64,000 nt of DNA from Salinimicrobium gaetbulicola. GTDB lineage: Bacteria; Bacteroidota; Bacteroidia; Flavobacteriales; Flavobacteriaceae. Position 1 is the stretch's first letter, and each line of letters begins with the position of its first letter. Positions 18,117-26,805 of the stretch are shown here, in pieces. The notes beneath the pieces are model-generated. The model was not told the DNA's origin. It did no database searches and saw nothing but the letters and a program-made list of their open reading frames with translations. A program made the translations under genes and the position numbers. The stretch lies in assembly GCF_042676025.1 (NCBI RefSeq), contig NZ_JBHTJP010000032.1, positions 124,001-188,000 on the forward strand, read 5' to 3'.

Positions 18117-18222
18117 AAAGTTTACAATTTATATAAAACTGTAGTTTGTACCAATATTTGACAATAAGGTTCCAGGAGAACAGAAATTCTCTCCTTTATA
18201 AGTATATAAAAACAACGATAAT

Positions 18223-18516
18223 TTATCTGATTATCAGGAATTTGGAGTCTTCCAGCGCTTCTATCCAGTGGGGGGTATCCCTTCCGAATTGAAAATGCTG
18301 GTGAGTGCTCAAATGATGAATCTTTTTATTGATGAAAAGATCGATCATTCCTTCCAGTACAATTATATGGGCTGCCCGGGAAGAACCTTTCTCTGTAAAT
18401 TCGGCTCCTTTTTCTAAAAAGATGGAGAAGATTTCCGGAGATGAACCGGTTGTTAGTTTTTGAACTTTTAAAAGCTTAAATGATTGGTCTTTTATGGTGT
18501 CTTTGATAGTTTCCAT
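18223..18516 (-). CDS. Small cupin-like protein
   Basis: The 97-residue protein has a single predicted cupin fold: a conserved middle (AHIIVLEGMIDLFINKK, about 45-61) and HQHFQFGRDTPHWIEAL near 73-89. The usual metal-binding HxH and Glu set is incomplete: the HQH at about 73-75 and the His in TPHW are the only candidate ligands, so metal binding is unsure. It lies 4 nt after nosL and before nosD on the same strand. Its place inside the nos cluster suggests a link to copper or redox handling, but no function can be assigned. Confidence 0.7.
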   Translation of the reverse strand: METIKDTIKDQSFKLLKVQKLTTGSSPEIFSIFLEKGAEFTEKGSSRAAHIIVLEGMIDLFINKKIHHLSTHQHFQFGRDTPHWIEALEDSKFLIIR

Positions 18517-18520
18517 CTTT

Positions 18521-18952
18521 CTATTTTTTTATATGGTCTTTGATCGAATCCCAGGAATATAATTCTCCTCCGTATTCTTCTTTTGTTTTTTCAGCAGCTG
18601 CTTCAGAATTAAATCCGGAGAGATTTGCGCCCATAGGGCTCGATATCTCCGGACTTATAAGATAACTGGCTTTAGTTGCATCGATGAGTTCCCCGGGCAT
18701 CTTAAAATCGCTTACTAAATACATAGCAGCAGGCTGGTCGAGGTATTCTCTGTCATAGTGTATCATACATTCTATAGCATCGAATTTGTAGGATCTCCCT
18801 TTATCTGTTACGATCTGTGATGCATGCTGACGGTCAACGATGGTCATTTTGCAATACTCACAATTGTCGCTTCCGTACTCGATAGGCTTTGGAGCGATCT
18901 CACATGAAATAAATAAAACGCTGAGGATCAATATGAAACTAAAGGCTTTCAT
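18521..18952 (-). CDS. nosL: NosL, copper chaperone lipoprotein for nitrous oxide reductase
   Basis: The 143-residue protein starts with a lipoprotein signal whose lipobox ends at Cys17 (FISC). The mature part carries NCEYCKMTIVD, the typical NosL CxxCxM Cu(I) site, and a second conserved motif, FDAIECMIHY. NosL hands copper to the NosDFY complex for NosZ assembly. It is the standard neighbour of nosD. Confidence 0.93.
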   Translation of the reverse strand: MKAFSFILILSVLFISCEIAPKPIEYGSDNCEYCKMTIVDRQHASQIVTDKGRSYKFDAIECMIHYDREYLDQPAAMYLVSDFKMPGELIDATKASYLISPEISSPMGANLSGFNSEAAAEKTKEEYGGELYSWDSIKDHIKK

Positions 18953-18961
18953 TCTAATATT

Positions 18962-19588
18962 CTAGGTAAATAATCTCTTATTCTTTTTTCTCTCTGTTCT
19001 TCCTACCACAAAAGCCAGCAGGGTAAGTGCCATTCCTGCGAACAGCATATATCCACCGGTATGCGGATAGGAATCTACTTCAAAATTCAACATTTTTTCG
19101 TGACCAAATAAAGGTGGTTTATAGGTCATTGGTGTACCATCTGGGTTAGTCATTTTCATAATAGCATTCGGGTCAAGGTTGGTTCCATATTCGGTTAACC
19201 AGGCGTTGAAATCATACATTCCCAGAATTCCAAGTACGGCCATCAACACGAACCAGCCAAGGAACCAGTTGGGGCTTATTTTTCCGAAAAAGCCCAGTAA
19301 ACCAATGATAACTCCTAAAGCAGCCATTCCGCCAATAACCATCGGGAAAACTTCAAATTCCCACATCTCGTCAGCCTTAGGGATCTTTTGCATCCCTATA
19401 TAGTGGTTTACTCCGTCAATATTTTGAATGTCGAATTCTTCAACCCCCTCAATCCCTGAAATATAGATGTTCATTCCAAGAGGATCTGGATACTGAGGTG
19501 CTCCTAACATGATATTCCATAAAGGGAATTTAAAGAGGCCTAAAAGTAGGAGGGACCCCAGGATCATTATTAGTCCGGCTTTTTTCAT
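18962..19588 (-). CDS. Polytopic membrane protein of the nos cluster (NosB-like)
   Basis: From the ATG at 19588 the protein has 208 residues with about four hydrophobic segments (near 5-22, 80-100, 105-125 and 175-195) and a His/Met-containing loop. The frame stays open to 19630, but that stretch contains the terminator hairpin after nosZ, so I reject the longer start. In clade II nos clusters a membrane protein gene called nosB follows nosZ; position and topology fit that, but I cannot confirm it from sequence alone. A role in electron transfer or NosZ maturation is inferred. Confidence 0.7.
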   Translation of the reverse strand: MKKAGLIMILGSLLLLGLFKFPLWNIMLGAPQYPDPLGMNIYISGIEGVEEFDIQNIDGVNHYIGMQKIPKADEMWEFEVFPMVIGGMAALGVIIGLLGFFGKISPNWFLGWFVLMAVLGILGMYDFNAWLTEYGTNLDPNAIMKMTNPDGTPMTYKPPLFGHEKMLNFEVDSYPHTGGYMLFAGMALTLLAFVVGRTERKKNKRLFT

Positions 19589-19600
19589 TTTAAATGTATT

Positions 19601-19640
19601 TAAAAATAAAGCGGGAGTATGAAAAACCACCCCCGCCTTA
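19601..19640 (-). terminator. Hairpin with T-tract after nosZ (terminator or attenuator)
   Basis: On the minus strand GCGGGGG (19636-19630) pairs with CTCCCGC (19617-19611) and is followed by TTTATTTTTA. It lies 25 nt after the nosZ stop, inside the cluster. It probably reduces read-through into the downstream maturation genes or stabilises the nosZ mRNA 3' end. Confidence 0.7.
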
Positions 19641-19661
19641 AAAAATCAGTTAAGTAGGGAC

Positions 19662-21623
19662 TTATTCACCCAAAGACCAGCTAAGCTCAATATCAGAGTT
19701 TGCCGGAGATACGCGAACATATCCTTGCATTTCCTGGTGAAGCGCTGAACAGAAATCTGTACAATAGAATGGCCACACCCCAACTTGTTTAGGTTCCCAA
19801 ACAAAGGTTTCAGTTTGTCCCGGCATGATCAATAATTCGGAAGTATTCGCTCCAATCATACTGATACCATGCGGCACATCATAATCCTGCTCGTGGTTGG
19901 TCACGTGGAAGTAAACCTTATCTCCAACTTTTATTCCCTCAATATTATCAGGAGTAAAGTGGCTGCGGATCATAGACATGTAGATGTGAACTTCATTTCC
20001 ATCGCGTTCAACACGGGTATCAGCATTTGTAAGAGCCGCATATTTATGCTTGTTATCTGCCAGCTTAAAGATCTTCTTAGATCTCTCCTTTACTATATCG
20101 GCTGCGATCCCTGCTGCATAGTGAGGTTCACCAACTGTAGGGAAATCAAGTAATAATTCCATTTTTTCACCTGTAATGTCATACAGTTGAGCAGACTGGG
20201 TAACTTCAGGTCCCGTTGGTAAATAACGGTCTTTGGTGATCTTGTTCATCGCTAGAACATAATCTCCGAAAGGTTCTCTAGAATTTCCTCCAGGGATCAT
20301 AAGGTGACCTACAGAGTAGTATGTTGGTTTACGGTCAACAACTTCCCAGCTTCCTAATTTCCATTTTACAACTTCCGAAGAAATGAAGAAAGTAGTATAA
20401 GCGTTTCCTTTACCGTCAAATTCAGTATGCAGAGGTCCAAGACCACCTTGTTTTACAGTACCTGCAAGAACGTCTTCGAATTTAAGGATTGGAATTCCGT
20501 AAGCCTCACCGTCAAATCTTTCGTTTTCGATAGCATCCAGCATTTTAGTGAATGAATGGATAGTAAGATCAGCAGAAAGTTTTCCATTACCAACAATATA
20601 CTCACCAGAAGGGTCTACATCACATCCATGAGGAGATTTTGGAGTTGGAAGGAAGTAAACCGCTCCAGGTACTTCTGAAGGATCTACCACCAGAACTTCT
20701 TTTTTCATGGTAGAAGTAGCAGTATGTGTTTCTTCATCATATACGTTGTGAGCATAGTTAGCAGGCATCTTTTTACCGCCGCCATTGTTTACATACTCTT
20801 CGATCTTTTTCCAGTTAACGGCTGCAATAAAGTCCTTGTCATTTTGAGAAGCGTTCACCTCAAGTAAGGAGTTGGCTTCTTCAGTATTATATGTGGTAAA
20901 GAAGAACCATCCGTGAGATTTACCGCGACCAGGGTGAGAAAGATCATAATCAAATCCAGGCATCATAAGCTGGAATTTGATATCCATACGTCCATCTTCG
21001 GGATCTACGCTAATAAATGATAAAGCTCCTTTAAAGTTTCCTTTATACTCGTTGATAGGCATATCGCGCTGAGGCACAGGAACAGAGAAACGGGTTCCCG
21101 CAACTACATACTCAGTATTTTCGGTTACGAAAGAAGAACTGTGGTTTCCTGCACTGTTAGGAACTTCTATGATCTCAGTAGTTTCAAAAGTGGTAAGGTC
21201 GATCTTTGCGATACGAGGAGTGTTGTTACCATTGATGAAAACCCATCTACCGTCCAGTTTTCCTTCCGTTTGAGAAATATCAGGATGGTGAGAATCATCC
21301 CAAGGAATGAATCCGTGAGAAGTGTTTAACATCGGTTTGGTTTCCTCATTGTAACCCCAGGCTTTTTCAGCATCTTGTGAAAATACAGGGATAACTTTGA
21401 ATAAGCGACCGGAAGGAAGCCCATATACGGCTAGCTGGCCACTGAAACCTCCCGAAACGAACGCATAATATTCGTCATGTTCTCCTGGAGCTACATATAC
21501 TTTTTCGGCCGCCGAAGAAGATAAGGCTCCACGGTCGCCCTTTTTAGAATCGTCATCGTTACAGCTGGTAAATGAACCTGCAATAAGAGCGATCGATAAT
21601 ATACTAGTGATGAATCGTTTCAT
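19662..21623 (-). CDS. nosZ: Nitrous oxide reductase NosZ, clade II (Sec-exported, lipoprotein-type)
   Basis: NosZ reduces N2O to N2. The 653-residue protein is a seven-bladed propeller with a C-terminal cupredoxin. CuA ligands are visible in FYCTDFCSALHQEM (Cys621, Cys625, His629, Met632) plus the His in DVPHG. Candidate CuZ histidines occur in DDSHHPD, SPHGCD, GPLHTEFD and GEPHYA. The signal is a Sec lipoprotein type with lipobox SFTSC (Cys21) and has no twin-arginine motif, which marks clade II. Upstream are a cytochrome c and a FAS1 lipoprotein; downstream are the maturation genes. NosR is absent from the cluster, as usual in clade II. Confidence 0.97.
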   Translation of the reverse strand: MKRFITSILSIALIAGSFTSCNDDDSKKGDRGALSSSAAEKVYVAPGEHDEYYAFVSGGFSGQLAVYGLPSGRLFKVIPVFSQDAEKAWGYNEETKPMLNTSHGFIPWDDSHHPDISQTEGKLDGRWVFINGNNTPRIAKIDLTTFETTEIIEVPNSAGNHSSSFVTENTEYVVAGTRFSVPVPQRDMPINEYKGNFKGALSFISVDPEDGRMDIKFQLMMPGFDYDLSHPGRGKSHGWFFFTTYNTEEANSLLEVNASQNDKDFIAAVNWKKIEEYVNNGGGKKMPANYAHNVYDEETHTATSTMKKEVLVVDPSEVPGAVYFLPTPKSPHGCDVDPSGEYIVGNGKLSADLTIHSFTKMLDAIENERFDGEAYGIPILKFEDVLAGTVKQGGLGPLHTEFDGKGNAYTTFFISSEVVKWKLGSWEVVDRKPTYYSVGHLMIPGGNSREPFGDYVLAMNKITKDRYLPTGPEVTQSAQLYDITGEKMELLLDFPTVGEPHYAAGIAADIVKERSKKIFKLADNKHKYAALTNADTRVERDGNEVHIYMSMIRSHFTPDNIEGIKVGDKVYFHVTNHEQDYDVPHGISMIGANTSELLIMPGQTETFVWEPKQVGVWPFYCTDFCSALHQEMQGYVRVSPANSDIELSWSLGE

Positions 21624-21652
21624 TTTTTTCTTATTAAATTATTATCGGAGGA

Positions 21653-22225
21653 TTAATTTTCTGGAAGTATAACTTTGTCAACAACATGTACGATCCCGTT
21701 ACCGGCAGGTACACTTGCTAAGATCTTAGCTCCGCCAACATATACATCATCACCTTCTACTGTAACAGCAATATTTTCATTGCTGGCCTGGCCCAGTTTT
21801 TTAAACTTTTTCAAAAACTCCTTATCATATTTCCCGGGGGTCACATGATGCTTAAGGATATAAGCAAGTTTTTCCTTGTTTTCCGGTTTTAAAAGATCTT
21901 CTACAGTGCCTTCTGGTAGGGCATCAAAAGCTGCATTTGTTGGAGCAAAAACCATTAAAGGTCCGGCATTCACCAATGCATTCTCAAGGTCTGCCGCCTG
22001 CACTGCCGCAACAAGTGTAGTGTGATCTTCAGAACCAATTGCAATGTCCAGAACGGTAGGTTGTGACTCATCGTCTTTGATGAAAGCCTGGCCTTGTTCT
22101 TTAGACGTCTCAACGGTTTCTGTGTTTTCTGTACTTGTTTCTGAAGGCTGATCTTTGTCTGATTTACAGGCAGAAACAAGAACAATCAATGAAAAAGATA
22201 GTAAGAGGTTGGTGATAGTTTTCAT
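21653..22225 (-). CDS. Fasciclin (FAS1) domain lipoprotein
   Basis: The 190-residue protein has a lipoprotein signal with Cys20 (VSAC), a Thr/Glu-rich linker to about residue 55, and one FAS1 domain with TTLVAAVQAADLENAL, the H1-like FAPTNAAFDALPEGTVEDLL and H2-like GNGIVHVVDKVILP. FAS1 domains bind proteins, glycans or cell surfaces; no enzyme activity is expected. It lies between the cytochrome c gene (5 nt away) and nosZ (29 nt), so it is co-transcribed. It may tether NosZ or its electron donor at the membrane surface, which is inference from context. Confidence 0.88.
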   Translation of the reverse strand: MKTITNLLLSFSLIVLVSACKSDKDQPSETSTENTETVETSKEQGQAFIKDDESQPTVLDIAIGSEDHTTLVAAVQAADLENALVNAGPLMVFAPTNAAFDALPEGTVEDLLKPENKEKLAYILKHHVTPGKYDKEFLKKFKKLGQASNENIAVTVEGDDVYVGGAKILASVPAGNGIVHVVDKVILPEN

Positions 22226-22230
22226 AAAAT

Positions 22231-22734
22231 TTATTCTTTTAGAGTTCTGAAATATTCTAGTACAGCACGAGCCTCTTCTTCAGTCAGGTTCTGGTTTGCC
22301 ATGGGCGAACCGTTGTGTTCTATTAACAGCTCTTTTGCTAGAGGATCTTTTTGGACCATTACCTCAGGATTTAAGATCATATTCATGATCCACTCCGGAG
22401 TACGTCGTTCGGTAACTCCTACCATTTTAGGCCCAATGAACTTCTTATCTGTTTTGTGACAAGCAGTACACATATTTTTGAAGATCTCCTGTCCGCGGGC
22501 TGCCATAGTTTGATCGATAGTAGAAGGAAGAGTAAGGTCAGTGATAGGACCAATCCCTTTATTCTCCAAGTCAACTTTTTCTGAAGCCTTCGTAGCTGGT
22601 TGCTCGGTGACTACTTTTTCCTTCGGCTCATTGTCGGAAAGTTTAATAGTTTCCTTTTCTTTTTCTTCCTTGCCTCCACAAGCTATGGTCATAAGAATTA
22701 GTAAGGCAGAAAGGATCTTTAATGTTAATTTCAT
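22231..22734 (-). CDS. Class I cytochrome c lipoprotein, likely electron donor to NosZ
   Basis: The 167-residue protein has a lipobox ending at Cys19 (TIAC), a Glu/Lys-rich linker to about residue 65 and one c-type heme domain with CTACH (Cys89, Cys92, His93) and a likely axial Met145 in GSPMANQ. It is the first gene of the nos cluster, with a TAnnTTTG promoter 26 nt upstream. Small cytochromes in clade II clusters pass electrons from the quinol pool to NosZ; that role is inferred. It would be anchored on the outer face of the inner membrane or on the outer membrane. Confidence 0.9.
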   Translation of the reverse strand: MKLTLKILSALLILMTIACGGKEEKEKETIKLSDNEPKEKVVTEQPATKASEKVDLENKGIGPITDLTLPSTIDQTMAARGQEIFKNMCTACHKTDKKFIGPKMVGVTERRTPEWIMNMILNPEVMVQKDPLAKELLIEHNGSPMANQNLTEEEARAVLEYFRTLKE

Positions 22735-22759
22735 GATAAAACTTATTAATGTTGTTGTA

Positions 22760-22767
22760 CAAAATTA
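22760..22767 (-). promoter_or_regulatory. Probable -7 element for the nos operon
   Basis: On the minus strand TAATTTTG (22767-22760) fits TAnnTTTG and lies 26 nt before the cytochrome c ATG. No clear -33 TTG was seen, which would be consistent with activator-dependent transcription. Confidence 0.55.
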
Positions 22768-22837
22768 CGATATTTATCTAATTAAAGGATAAAAAGGTCT
22801 TAAAATATTTTATGATTGAATAAGGATAAATTAATCT

Positions 22838-22857
22838 TATTTATGGCTGAATAAATA
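22838..22857. promoter_or_regulatory. Inverted repeat in the nos/Rrf2 divergent spacer, candidate operator
   Basis: TATTTAT at 22838-22844 and ATAAATA at 22851-22857 form perfect 7-bp arms around GGCTGA. A second, overlapping inverted repeat is ATAAG at 22820-22824 and CTTAT at 22836-22840. The spacer is AT-rich, so chance is possible. The position between the two divergent promoters fits an operator for the adjacent Rrf2 regulator. Confidence 0.35.
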
Positions 22858-22909
22858 TGACCGGAATCATAATCTGGTGAAATAGGTGATTCCTTAATCC
22901 GGAAAAACT

Positions 22910-22917
22910 TACTTTTG
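22910..22917 (+). promoter_or_regulatory. Probable -7 element for the Rrf2 regulator gene
   Basis: TACTTTTG matches TAnnTTTG and is 19 nt before the ATG, giving a very short leader. Confidence 0.55.
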
Positions 22918-22936
22918 CCGACTGTAACTTACAACT

Positions 22937-23368
22937 ATGCTATCAAGTTCAAGTAAATATGCCATTAACGCGGTCTTATATATCGCGGTTCATGCAAGTG
23001 CAGAAAAGAAACTCAGGGCTAATGAGATCGCTGAGGCCATTAAATTGCCTTCTCCGTTTTTAGCTAAACTTTTACAGAACCTTTCAAGGGAGCACATTGT
23101 TTCTTCCTCAAAAGGCCCTAAGGGGGGATTTTTTCTGACTGATGAAGCTAAACAGCTCCCATTACTGGAGGTTGTGAAATCGATTGATGGGGTGGAGCGA
23201 CTTGAAGATTGTGTTCTGGGCCTTAAGAAATGTAGTGCTGAAAAGCCTTGTCCGGTTCATTTTTCAGTACAACCATTCAAAAAGAAATTCTTAAGAGAAC
23301 TGGAAGAGAATTCTATTGAGCACTTTGCCGAAAAGGTAAAAAAAGGGGAGACCTATTTATTTATATAG
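22937..23368 (+). CDS. Rrf2-family transcriptional regulator, probable Fe-S (NsrR/IscR-like) sensor
   Basis: The 143-residue protein has the Rrf2 winged helix (SSKYAINAVLYIAVHA at the start, recognition region LPSPFLAKLLQNLS at about 37-50, and the wing SSSKGPKGGFFLT). Three cysteines, Cys92, Cys99 and Cys105, are spaced like the cluster ligands of NsrR and IscR, so an NO- or redox-sensitive Fe-S cluster is likely. It is transcribed divergently from the nos operon across a 202-nt spacer and is the obvious candidate regulator of it. Whether it senses NO (NsrR type) cannot be told from sequence. A weak hairpin at 23346-23375 overlaps its 3' end. Confidence 0.88.
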   Translation: MLSSSSKYAINAVLYIAVHASAEKKLRANEIAEAIKLPSPFLAKLLQNLSREHIVSSSKGPKGGFFLTDEAKQLPLLEVVKSIDGVERLEDCVLGLKKCSAEKPCPVHFSVQPFKKKFLRELEENSIEHFAEKVKKGETYLFI

Positions 23369-23403
23369 ATCTCCCGCTTTTAAATATTTATTTCAAACGC
23401 TTA

Positions 23404-24588
23404 TTAGAGCATTTGAAAGGTTTGTTTTGCAATTTCCAATTCTTCGTTAGTAGGAATTACCATCACCTTCACTTTCGAACTTTCTTTGCTGATCGTTCTG
23501 TTTTCCTTGGAGCGTAATGAATTAGTTTCGTCATTCAATTCAATTCCAAGGTAATCCATATTATCACAAACCAGTTTTCTTATCACATCACTGTTCTCGC
23601 CGATACCTGCGGTAAAAATGAGTGCATCCAGGCCGTTCATTGTTGCCGCATAGGCGCCAATGTACTTCTTGATCCTGTAAGCATTCATATCTAATGCCAG
23701 TTGGCATTCACGGTTTCCTTTGGCAGCCTGCTCTTCAATATCACGCAAATCACTGTAACCGGTTAGCCCCAGCATTCCACTTTTGTGGTGTAGAATATCA
23801 CTGACTTCCTGCGCCGAATATCCTAAATGTTCAACCATGTAAAAGATCACAGACTGGTCAATGTCTCCGCTTCGGGTTCCCATGATCAATCCGTTAACCG
23901 GTCCAAAGCCTAAAGAATGGTCATAGCTTTTCCCATTTTTGACCGCCGTGATGCTGCATCCGTTTCCAAGGTGAACCGTGATCAATTTTGATTCTTTTTT
24001 CCCTAGCAGCTCATTCGCTTTTTCTGAAACGTATTTATGACTGGTACCATGAAATCCATAGGACTGGATCTTATGTTTATCATAGAATTCGTTCGGAATA
24101 GCAAATCTGTTAGCTCTTTCCGGAATACTCTGGTGAAATGCCGTATCAAATACGCCCACTTGCTTGGCGTTCGGGAAGATCTTTTCTGCGACCTCAATTC
24201 CGTTCAGGTTTGGTGGGTTGTGAAGTGGAGCTAGTGAAAAAAGCTCTTTAATGGTGGCTTTCACCTGATCATTGATAATAATGGTATCAGAAAATTTATC
24301 ACCTCCATGAACTACGCGGTGTCCAATTGCCGGTATATCTGCAGGATCCTGGATAACCCCGTAATCGCTGCTCATTAAGTGCCTGGTCACTTCGGTCAAA
24401 GCTACAGAATGGTCTTTGATCTCCATTTCTTCGGAAGTAGAGTAGCCTGCCGATTTATAGTGCAGTTTACCCATCTCCAATCCGATACGTTCTACCAGAC
24501 CTGATGCCAGCACTTCTTCCGAAGGCATGCTGATTAATTGAAATTTTAAAGAGGAACTCCCTGAGTTTATTACTAAAATATTCTTCAT
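23404..24588 (-). CDS. ackA: Acetate kinase
   Basis: AckA converts acetyl phosphate and ADP to acetate and ATP. The 394-residue protein has NSGSSSLKFQL at the start, GHRVVHGG, FDTAFHQSIPE, YGFHGTSHKYV, HLGNGCS and FTAGIGENS, all diagnostic, and normal length. It follows pta by 9 nt on the same strand, forming the usual pta-ackA operon for overflow acetate metabolism or acetate assimilation. Confidence 0.97.
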   Translation of the reverse strand: MKNILVINSGSSSLKFQLISMPSEEVLASGLVERIGLEMGKLHYKSAGYSTSEEMEIKDHSVALTEVTRHLMSSDYGVIQDPADIPAIGHRVVHGGDKFSDTIIINDQVKATIKELFSLAPLHNPPNLNGIEVAEKIFPNAKQVGVFDTAFHQSIPERANRFAIPNEFYDKHKIQSYGFHGTSHKYVSEKANELLGKKESKLITVHLGNGCSITAVKNGKSYDHSLGFGPVNGLIMGTRSGDIDQSVIFYMVEHLGYSAQEVSDILHHKSGMLGLTGYSDLRDIEEQAAKGNRECQLALDMNAYRIKKYIGAYAATMNGLDALIFTAGIGENSDVIRKLVCDNMDYLGIELNDETNSLRSKENRTISKESSKVKVMVIPTNEELEIAKQTFQML

Positions 24589-24597
24589 GATTCAATT

Positions 24598-26691
24598 TTA
24601 GATTCCCTGTGCCTGTATGGCTGTGAGAATTACAGTGTTAAATATATCATCTACAGTACAACCGCGACTAAGGTCGTTAACCGGCTTGTTTAACCCTTGT
24701 AACATAGGGCCAATTGCCAGTGCACCAGTCTCACGTTGCACCGCTTTATAGGTATTGTTTCCGGTATTAAGATCTGGAAAAATCAGAACGCTTGCCTGTC
24801 CCGCCACTTCAGATCCCGGTAATTTACTTTGTCCTACGGTAAGATCTACCGCGGCATCGTACTGAATAGGACCTTCGATCTTAAGATCAGGTCTTTTCTT
24901 TTTCACAATTTCGGTAGCTTCTCTTACGCGGTCTACATCTTCTCCTTTTCCAGAGCTTCCCGAAGAGTAGGAGAGCATCGCTATTTTCGGATCAATTCCG
25001 AAGGCTTTGCTGCTCTCTGCGGAAGAAATACAGATCTCAGCCAATTCTTCAGCAGTAGGATTCGGGTTGATCGCACAATCTCCGAAAACAGATACCCGAT
25101 CCTCCAGGCACATGAAGAACACCGAAGAAACTACTGATACTCCAGGTTTGGTCTTGATGAACTGAAGCGCCGGCCTGATGGTATGCTGAGTGGTATGTGC
25201 CGCACCAGAAACCATTCCGTCAGCATGACCTTTATAGATCATCATAGTACCGTAATATGATACATCGCTCATAAGGTCTCTGGCGATATCCATATTGATA
25301 TTCTTATGTTTTCTGAGTTCGTAGAAGGTCTTTACATAATCTTCGAATTGATCTGAAGTAGTAGGATTTATGATATTCAGTTTTTCAAAATCCATTGGCA
25401 AGGCCAGTTTCTTGATCCTTTTAAGGATGGCCTCTCCGTCCCCAAGCACCGTCAGGTCTACAAGGTCCATGTCAAGCAACCTGGCAGCAGCCGTAAGTAT
25501 GCGATCGTCTGTGCCCTCAGGTAAGACAATATGCTTTTTTTCCTGCTGGGCTCGTTTCACAAGGCTGTACTGGAACATTCTTGGAGTGATACCTGCCGGC
25601 TGGAAATTAACGAACCTCTCAATAAGTGGATCTATACTAATATACTTTTCAAAAGTACTCACCGAAGTTTCGATCTTTTGAGTACTGTCTGCGTAAATAT
25701 TCGATTTTATGGCACCAACGCGATTGGTAACATTAAAAGTTCCGTCGTCTACAGAAATGATAGGGACAATCTGAGAAAGTCCTTCTATCAATTGAATAAT
25801 AGAATCTTCCGGAAGAAGTCCTCCCGTAAGTATGATCCCTGAAATACGCGGGTAATTACTCGAAATATTGGCCTGAAGGGCTCCCAGAATAATATCGGCC
25901 CTGTCACCCGGAGTGATTACCAGACTTTCGTTCTTTAAATGTTTCAGGTAGTTTCTTAGCTGCATAGCACCTACATTAAAACTTCCCGATTGGTTATCAA
26001 GGTATTCCTCTCCAAAAAGGATCTTTCCGTCAAGTACCTGTACGATCTCCTTTAAAGTAGGGTTAGCCAGGGAGTCCACCAATGGAATGGCAAAGACCGC
26101 CACTTCATCCGGTAAAAATTCGCGCATCCCGTTTGTCGCGATAGTGAGGTTTTCCAGTTCGATCTTGTTGCTAACCATTGCCAGCACTCTAACATCTTTA
26201 TTGCTGAAGGTCTGGTAAGCCATTTGCAGGCTTCCCATAAGACCTTCTTTAGTTTTACCGCGACCACTTGCAACGATGATCACAGGCAGCCCCAGGTTTT
26301 TGGCAATTGTTACATTTTCATCAAACTCAAAAATGCTTCCTTCGCCTGAAAAATCACTTCCTTCTACCAGAACAAAATCAAATGATTCTTCCAGTTTCTT
26401 GTATTTTCTAATGATAGTATCTAGGATCTCTCCCGATTTTCCTTCATTTCGTTTCTGGGTTACCTCGCTACGGGTAAAAGCAAATGAATCCTCGTATTTT
26501 AAAGGCAGATCAAAATATTTTAAAATGGTCTCAATATGATTATCCTTTGCGCCCGGTTTTTTGTCGTTAATAATAGGCCTGAAATAACCTACTTTTACGG
26601 TTTTTCCGAGCAAGGCTCTCATTAGTCCAAGTGAGATGAGCGACTTACCGCTGTGGGGCTCTAAAGTCGCAATATATAGTCCTTTGTTCAT
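24598..26691 (-). CDS. pta: Phosphate acetyltransferase, long form with N-terminal regulatory domains
   Basis: Pta exchanges CoA for phosphate on acetyl-CoA. The 697-residue protein has an N-terminal BioD-like P-loop domain (LEPHSGKSLISLGL, about 8-21), a central DRTGG domain (about 210-330) and the C-terminal PTA_PTB catalytic domain from about 375 (VLPEGTDDRILTAA, SAAHTTQHTIRPALQ). The frame stays open to 26775, but a TAnnTTTG promoter at 26710-26717 lies inside that stretch, so translation must start at 26691, which also gives the length of the E. coli class. It is the first gene of pta-ackA. Confidence 0.96.
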   Translation of the reverse strand: MNKGLYIATLEPHSGKSLISLGLMRALLGKTVKVGYFRPIINDKKPGAKDNHIETILKYFDLPLKYEDSFAFTRSEVTQKRNEGKSGEILDTIIRKYKKLEESFDFVLVEGSDFSGEGSIFEFDENVTIAKNLGLPVIIVASGRGKTKEGLMGSLQMAYQTFSNKDVRVLAMVSNKIELENLTIATNGMREFLPDEVAVFAIPLVDSLANPTLKEIVQVLDGKILFGEEYLDNQSGSFNVGAMQLRNYLKHLKNESLVITPGDRADIILGALQANISSNYPRISGIILTGGLLPEDSIIQLIEGLSQIVPIISVDDGTFNVTNRVGAIKSNIYADSTQKIETSVSTFEKYISIDPLIERFVNFQPAGITPRMFQYSLVKRAQQEKKHIVLPEGTDDRILTAAARLLDMDLVDLTVLGDGEAILKRIKKLALPMDFEKLNIINPTTSDQFEDYVKTFYELRKHKNINMDIARDLMSDVSYYGTMMIYKGHADGMVSGAAHTTQHTIRPALQFIKTKPGVSVVSSVFFMCLEDRVSVFGDCAINPNPTAEELAEICISSAESSKAFGIDPKIAMLSYSSGSSGKGEDVDRVREATEIVKKKRPDLKIEGPIQYDAAVDLTVGQSKLPGSEVAGQASVLIFPDLNTGNNTYKAVQRETGALAIGPMLQGLNKPVNDLSRGCTVDDIFNTVILTAIQAQGI

Positions 26692-26709
26692 AGTTTTTAA
26701 ATTCTGGAA

Positions 26710-26717
26710 CAAAAGTA
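26710..26717 (-). promoter_or_regulatory. Probable -7 element for pta-ackA
   Basis: On the minus strand TACTTTTG (26717-26710) fits TAnnTTTG and is 19 nt before the pta ATG at 26691. Its position excludes the upstream in-frame start. Confidence 0.6.
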
Positions 26718-26805
26718 AAGTTATTTCAAAAGTTAGGCAGGATGTTTGGGTTAAAAATGCGGTAAATCTGACCAATATCAGCCATCGCCCATTTTTAGGT
26801 TACCT

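Noticed and set aside
19589..19630. Longer N-terminus of the NosB-like protein
   Set aside because: The segment contains the terminator hairpin and T-tract that follow nosZ, so it is not likely to be translated.
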